The notes under the pieces were generated by a model. It had not been told where the DNA came from, did not search any database, and saw nothing but the letters and a program-made list of their open reading frames with translations. Of a DNA stretch of 10,184 nucleotides, positions 5,849-10,184 are shown piece by piece. Both the position numbers and the translations under genes were made by a program. Numbering within the stretch: position 1 is the first letter of the stretch; each line of letters begins with the position of its first letter. Source of the stretch: Chloroflexota bacterium (lineage in GTDB: Bacteria > Chloroflexota > Dehalococcoidia > Lucifugimonadales > UBA3495); assembly GCA_022562335.1 (NCBI GenBank), contig JADFPM010000071.1:1-10184 (forward strand), in the 5' to 3' direction.

Positions 5849-8800
5849 CTAGGCCTGGTAGAAAACACCTATGGCGCTCTCGGCCGCTTCCTTGGCATCT
5901 TTTTCCGCCTGCTTTTCGGCGTCTTTGGCGTCATCCTCGGCTTGCTTGGCTGCCTCCTCAGCATCGTCATCGGCGGAAGAGCCGGAGCCGGAGCCGGAGC
6001 CGGAGCTGTCCTTTTCGTCATCGGAGGAGGAGCCTGACCCGGAGCCGGAACTGTCCTTCTCGTCGGTCGAGGACGTGGACCCGGACCCGGAGCTATCCTT
6101 ATTCGTGTCGCTGGTGCCCAGGCCGGCGCCGTCTTCGATCTCCGTCTTGGTCTGTGCCTTTCCTCGACTGTTGCCGGCGCCTCGGCCTTGGGAACCGGGG
6201 TTGTCAGGCCTGCCCCTGCCGTTGCTGGCGCCTTGGCCTTGGGAACCGGGGTTGTCAGGTCTGCCCTTGGCTTTCGGCCCTTCGATCTCGCTGGCCAAAA
6301 GCACTCCGTCCACCACGATCCCTTCTAGCTTGACGCTGGCGCCTACGCCCAGGTCACCTTCCACCTTGGTCAGGGCCTCAACGGCGAACTTTTGTCCGTT
6401 GACCACGATGGCCAGCAGTATGCCGGTATCGTCCCGGTCAACGGCTTCGACGATTCCCGAGACATCAAACTCATCGAATCTCTGTTTTTCCTTTTCCGGC
6501 TTTTTGGTCTTAACCTGGCTGGCCCGGAGAACGCCGCCCGTGTTGTTTGTCTCCAGTTCCACGGTCTGTCCAACCTGCAAGGAGCCCCTGGATCTATCCA
6601 GCGCCGCCACGGCTACGTGGATGCCGTTGACCATTACGCTGATCACCCTGCCCCGGTTATCGGTCTGCAGGGCTTCGATGGCCCCTTCCAGCTTGACTCC
6701 CCTGTTCCTTGCATTGCTGGACCGCGATGCTCCTCTGCCGGCTCTCTCGATTTTCTTAGCGGCGAACTTTCCGTCGATGACGATGGCGTCTATTTCCACC
6801 TGGGCGCCGGGCTCCAGCGCGATCTCAGTTTCGGTCAGGGCCTCGACGGCCACGGTGAGGCCATCCACCACCAGGCTGATAACCCGGCCGCTCTCGTCCC
6901 GGTTCACCCGTTCCACCCGCCCTTCCACCTTGGCCCCGGAGAATTTCCCTCCAGTCTTTCTTCCTTTGCCCTTTATCTCGCGGGCGGTTATGGAGCCGTC
7001 GCCGCGTATCAGGCCTTTCAGCTTGATGCTTTGTCCAGGGGCGAGGTCTATTTGGATGTCCGAAAGGACGCTGATGGCCACGGTGATTCCGTTGACCACT
7101 ATGCTGCCATCGGGATTCACAGCGTCCACGATGCCCTCAATATTCACCTTGCTGGGTTCGGCCAGTTCACCGGCCTCGGCGGTCTCCACCTCTCTGGCCA
7201 CCAACGTCCCGTCGGTCTGGATCAGGGCGTCCACCGCCACCAGGTCGCCAACCTTGGGCTCTACCGCCGACTCGGTCAAAACGCTGAGGGCCACCGAGAT
7301 GCCGTTGATCTGCAACGTGCCGTCGTCGGAGATGCTCTGAATGATTCCGCGGATCTTGGCCCGGTTCTTGGGTTTGCGGATGTCCTTCTCTTCACCCTCT
7401 ATCTTGGTGGCAAGGGGGGTGCCGTCGGACTGGACGATGGCCTTGACTTCGACCCTGCTGCCCACCGCGAGAGTTCCTTCCAGCCGTGTCAACGGGTCGA
7501 CGGCGATGGCGGCGCCATTGACCAGCCATCGCCCGGCCGGGTCGATTCCTTGGAAGATCCCTTCAATCTTGAATTGAAGGTTTTCCTCTGCATCGGCCTG
7601 GAGGCCGGGGCCCGCATTTTCGATCTCCCGGGCCAACAGCGAGCCGTCGTCTTGGAGTACCGCAGTCACTTCAACACGTTGCCCTTCCTCGGGCAGCCCG
7701 TCGGTGTCGGTGCTGGCATCTACGGTCACTGCCGTCCCGCTGATGATCCAGTTACCGGTACTTTCGTCAATGCCCTGGAAAACCCCCTCAAGCTTGGTGG
7801 TGTTGGCTATTTCCAAGCTCTGATCTTCGCTTTCGATGGACAGGGCTAGCAGGGTTCCGTCTTCCTGTATGACAGCCTCCACTTCCAGGACCTGGCCGGC
7901 CACCAATCCATCGTCGATCAACGTGGACTCGTCGAGGAACACGGCGTTGCCGCCTATATCCCAACTTCCATCGGGGTTGACCCCGCCGAAGACACCCTGG
8001 ATTTCCGCCGTGGATGGGGTCTGGATCGGGTCCGCCGGTAAGGCAACGGCGGCTGGTTGCCTGATCTTGCGGCCGGTGACGTTTATCTCCAAAGCGTTGG
8101 TTGCCAGCCCACCGGTTGCCGGGTCTCTGGCCGCGCCCACGACTACGAATGAACCCACCGCTATCTCAGAGGCATTGCCCCGGAGTTTGATCCGGGTGGA
8201 TGGCGTGATGGTGAAGGTCAATGGGCCTTTGCCCTTGCCCGGAGGCTGAATGGTGATCTCCGTAGCGGACGAAAAGATCACCGAACCTGGAATATGGCGG
8301 AATTGAGTCTTGCCGGGTATGAGATGGATCTTATCCGCCACCAGTTGGCCGTCCACCTCTTTCAGCGAGACGGCCACCACGTCGCCCGGCGAGAGGTCGG
8401 CCAGGCCGGCCTGCGGTATGCGGGGCAGGCGGATCTTGGTGTCGCTGTTGACGGCCACCTGCGCTGGTTCGCCATCGATGGAGACCACCAAGATATCCCC
8501 CGAGACCGATATCACCACACCGAAGAAGTCCATTACCTTGAGCTCGGCCAGAGCCGTTGGAGCCGGCTGCGGCGGCAGAGCGGGAGCGGGTGTGGCTGCG
8601 GCGCAGGGAGACTCCAAGACGAAGCTGTACACCCCGGCGATCCGCCCTTCGGTGGCCGACGGGTAAGCCAGGTCAAAGGCCAGAGTGGTTACGTCAATCT
8701 CCAATTCAGGAGCGCCGAATTCCCCGGTGACCGCGTCGATCAGGGGGCTATCGAAGGAGCCTATCTGATCCAGGACCAGACGGCTGCCGCTGGCCAATCC

Positions 8801-10184
8801 TTCTATGGCCACGGTGCAGGCCAGTTGGCCCGGGGGCAGGGGGTTGTCGGCGCTTACAAAGGCGCCGCCGTACAGAAATTCATATGGCGAGCCATCTGGC
8901 GCCGGATCAAAACCCACCAACGCCGCCGTGATAGAAGAGGGTCCGGTGTTCTCCAGGACCGCCACGGCCCGGGAGGCCGCCGGAACATTGCAGTCCGGTT
9001 GGGTCTTTATCAGGAGAAAGTCACGGAGGCCAAAAAGACTTCCGGTCCAACCGGCGATGATATATCCGCCGTCGGCGGTTTCCTCTATGTCGTATGCCCC
9101 GGCCGAATCGCCCAGGAGTTGGTCCCAGACCAGATTGCCGTCGGCGTCGGCCTTCACCAACAGGAAATTGTCTCCCGGCGGGAATGATTCGGTCCAACCC
9201 GCCATGACGTAACCGCCATCGCATGTCTGGCTGATTGAGTGGGCGGTTTCCCTGGTCAAGCCGCCGAAGGTCGTCGCCCATTCCTGGTTCCCGTCGCCGT
9301 CGGTTTTAACCATCCAGAAATCAGAGAACCCTTCTCCCGACGAGTTGGTCAGTCCGGTGAAGACGTAGCCTCCATCGGGGGCCTGGATCACGTCCCGGGC
9401 CATATCGATGCCGCTGCCGCCGTAGGCTTGGCTCCAGACCAGGTTCCCGTCGGCGCCGGTCTTCACCAGCCAGGCATCGGTGGTTTCTCCATTGGAAGCG
9501 CTCATGGTGCTGCCGGCCAGTATGTAACCGCCATCAGCGGTTTGGCGCACCGCTCGGGCTTCGTCGTTCCAGGTCCCTCCGAACACCTTTCTCCACTGCT
9601 CGGTCCCATCAGGACCGGTCTTTACCAACCAGAAATGGTTGGAAGGGAATGGTTCGTCATCCTGCTTCAAGAAGGTCTGGCCCGCCATGATGAAGCCGCC
9701 GTCGGCGGTCTCTTGGACCGAGTAGGCTACATCCGATGTGGGCAGGCCTCCGTCGGCCATGGGCAAGATCTGGTTGCCGTAGGCCTGGCTCCAAAGCTCG
9801 TTGCCTTCAGAGTCGGTCTTGATCAACCAGAAGTCGCTGAACACTGCCGTGTCTTCGCCGTCGGTACGGAAGGAGTGGGTCTTACCTGCGATCACGAATC
9901 CGCCGTCGCGGGTCGCCTGTATGTCGTAGGCCACGTCGTCATTGGTCCCACCCAGGGTGGTGGTCCATACCTGGTTGCCTTCGGCGTCGGTTTTCACCAG
10001 CCAAACGTCCCGGCCGCCGGCGCCCGCTGATCGGGTCTCACCGGCCAACACGTATCCGCCATCGGCCGCTTGGGCCACGGCATAGGCAGCGTCGTCATCG
10101 CTGCCGCCGAAGGAGACGCTCCAAGCTTCTTCGGGATCGGCCAGAGCCCGTCCGGTGGACAATGCCAACCCCAGGATCATGAAA
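5849..10184 (-). CDS. Giant secreted propeller / DUF5666-like repeat protein (5' end outside window)
   Basis: The frame is open from the right edge to TAG at 5851-5849. The first visible ATG (10180-10178) gives 1443 residues, but only a stub of a signal peptide (MILGLALSTGRALA, then Asp15) with no basic start, so the true start probably lies outside the window. Residues 15-397 are seven repeats of about 50-60 residues with the pattern W-x4-GG-x-DD-x-A-x2-V ... DGGY-x-x-AG-x-T ... DFWLVKTD-x-x-GN, most likely a seven-bladed beta-propeller. Residues 398-545 form a beta-rich middle section with Cys397, Cys455 and Cys526. Residues 546-1301 hold about ten tandem modules of 60-75 residues (GxxxxVNPDGSxxVNGxxVAV...G..V.V.A.IQ.DGTL.A.EIE) that resemble DUF5666. 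A Gly/Arg/Asn tail, a Ser-Gly/acidic stretch and a charged Ala/Glu/Lys helix (1406-1437) finish it. No sortase, PEP-CTERM or membrane anchor is seen. It probably acts at the cell surface as a structural or binding protein. No catalytic motif was found. Confidence 0.9.
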   Translation of the reverse strand, partial: FMILGLALSTGRALADPEEAWSVSFGGSDDDAAYAVAQAADGGYVLAGETRSAGAGGRDVWLVKTDAEGNQVWTTTLGGTNDDVAYDIQATRDGGFVIAGKTHSFRTDGEDTAVFSDFWLIKTDSEGNELWSQAYGNQILPMADGGLPTSDVAYSVQETADGGFIMAGQTFLKQDDEPFPSNHFWLVKTGPDGTEQWRKVFGGTWNDEARAVRQTADGGYILAGSTMSASNGETTDAWLVKTGADGNLVWSQAYGGSGIDMARDVIQAPDGGYVFTGLTNSSGEGFSDFWMVKTDGDGNQEWATTFGGLTRETAHSISQTCDGGYVMAGWTESFPPGDNFLLVKADADGNLVWDQLLGDSAGAYDIEETADGGYIIAGWTGSLFGLRDFLLIKTQPDCNVPAASRAVAVLENTGPSSITAALVGFDPAPDGSPYEFLYGGAFVSADNPLPPGQLACTVAIEGLASGSRLVLDQIGSFDSPLIDAVTGEFGAPELEIDVTTLAFDLAYPSATEGRIAGVYSFVLESPCAAATPAPALPPQPAPTALAELKVMDFFGVVISVSGDILVVSIDGEPAQVAVNSDTKIRLPRIPQAGLADLSPGDVVAVSLKEVDGQLVADKIHLIPGKTQFRHIPGSVIFSSATEITIQPPGKGKGPLTFTITPSTRIKLRGNASEIAVGSFVVVGAARDPATGGLATNALEINVTGRKIRQPAAVALPADPIQTPSTAEIQGVFGGVNPDGSWDIGGNAVFLDESTLIDDGLVAGQVLEVEAVIQEDGTLLALSIESEDQSLEIANTTKLEGVFQGIDESTGNWIISGTAVTVDASTDTDGLPEEGQRVEVTAVLQDDGSLLAREIENAGPGLQADAEENLQFKIEGIFQGIDPAGRWLVNGAAIAVDPLTRLEGTLAVGSRVEVKAIVQSDGTPLATKIEGEEKDIRKPKNRAKIRGIIQSISDDGTLQINGISVALSVLTESAVEPKVGDLVAVDALIQTDGTLVAREVETAEAGELAEPSKVNIEGIVDAVNPDGSIVVNGITVAISVLSDIQIDLAPGQSIKLKGLIRGDGSITAREIKGKGRKTGGKFSGAKVEGRVERVNRDESGRVISLVVDGLTVAVEALTETEIALEPGAQVEIDAIVIDGKFAAKKIERAGRGASRSSNARNRGVKLEGAIEALQTDNRGRVISVMVNGIHVAVAALDRSRGSLQVGQTVELETNNTGGVLRASQVKTKKPEKEKQRFDEFDVSGIVEAVDRDDTGILLAIVVNGQKFAVEALTKVEGDLGVGASVKLEGIVVDGVLLASEIEGPKAKGRPDNPGSQGQGASNGRGRPDNPGSQGRGAGNSRGKAQTKTEIEDGAGLGTSDTNKDSSGSGSTSSTDEKDSSGSGSGSSSDDEKDSSGSGSGSGSSADDDAEEAAKQAEDDAKDAEKQAEKDAKEAAESAIGVFYQA
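5966..6106 (-). repeat. Ser-Gly/acidic tandem repeat near the C-terminus
   Basis: The DNA repeats a unit encoding E-K-D-S-S-G-S-G-S-G-S, three times with variations (residues 1359-1405). The runs of GGAGCC/GGACCC on the plus strand suggest expansion by slippage. It should be a flexible acidic linker. Confidence 0.7.
6171..6266 (-). repeat. 51-bp direct repeat encoding GRPDNPGSQG
   Basis: Nearly two copies of a 51-base unit, starting at 6171 and 6222, differ at a few bases and encode a 17-residue Gly/Arg/Asn/Gln-rich unit twice. The high identity suggests a recent duplication. Confidence 0.75.
6278..8545 (-). repeat. Array of about ten DUF5666-like modules
   Basis: Module starts by residue: about 546, 628, 725, 796, 870, 941, 1012, 1083, 1161 and 1238. 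The first two are the most divergent. Middle ones share a (K/E)(I/L)xGxxxxI...G.W.(I/V).G..(V/I).VD core and an ending such as QxDGTLLAxxIE. The last three have an inserted GRVISLVV-type strand. Unlike the C-terminal tail, the modules differ widely, so this array is old. Confidence 0.75.
8990..10138 (-). repeat. Seven propeller-type repeats
   Basis: Blades begin near residues 19, 71, 129, 195, 248, 300 and 351. Each carries DGGY/F, (A/T)G-x-T and a DFW- or FLL-type strand before (I/V)K-(T/A). The third has a longer insert (about 66 residues) and the last is short. The blade number is by eye. Confidence 0.75.

Noticed and set aside
6171..6266. CRISPR-like array
   Set aside because: Only two copies, no unique spacers, and the repeat is in frame within a coding region.
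5871..7340. Plus-strand Ser/Ala/Pro-rich frame of 489 codons
   Set aside because: It mirrors the repeats of the large minus-strand protein. The composition is low complexity, and there is no ribosome site or domain.
6392..7849. Plus-strand open frame of 485 codons
   Set aside because: It is antisense to the DUF5666-like array. Its apparent periodicity is inherited from the real modules on the other strand.

Overview
The window is GC-rich bacterial DNA, and all convincing genes read on the minus strand. The most likely source is a member of the Chloroflexota. The main clue is the N-terminus of the 996-residue protein, where the lipoprotein cysteine is followed by three or more copies of Glu-Val-Thr-Arg-Glu-Val. 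That tether is common on secreted lipoproteins of this phylum. The phylum call is an inference, not a proof. No tRNA, rRNA, CRISPR array, transposase or phage gene is visible.

Layout in order of transcription, right to left. (1) 10184-5849 holds a very large secreted protein whose 5' end is cut by the window edge. It has seven propeller-type repeats, a middle domain, about ten tandem beta-rich modules resembling DUF5666, a Gly/Arg/Ser-rich tail and a charged C-terminal helix. (2) 5785-5757 is a strong hairpin at the end of that gene. (3) 5742-5346 is a broken cupredoxin gene with no start and a frameshift exactly at its copper-ligand motif. (4) 5345-4983 is non-coding and carries two small inverted repeats and a near-consensus sigma-70 promoter. 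(5) 4982-1992 is a lipoprotein joining two cupredoxin domains, two copies of an unrecognised domain and a complete metallo-beta-lactamase-fold domain. (6) 1951-1 is a lipoprotein multicopper oxidase with full copper-ligand motifs, still open at the left edge.

Genes 5 and 6 are 40 bases apart and probably form one transcript from the promoter at 5068-5040. Both products look anchored outside the cytoplasmic membrane and both are copper proteins. The simplest reading is an extracytoplasmic copper redox pair in which the cupredoxin domains pass electrons to or from the multicopper oxidase, with the hydrolase domain acting on a related substrate. The substrate cannot be read from the sequence. 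The most unusual item is the cupredoxin / unknown-repeat / metallo-beta-lactamase fusion itself.
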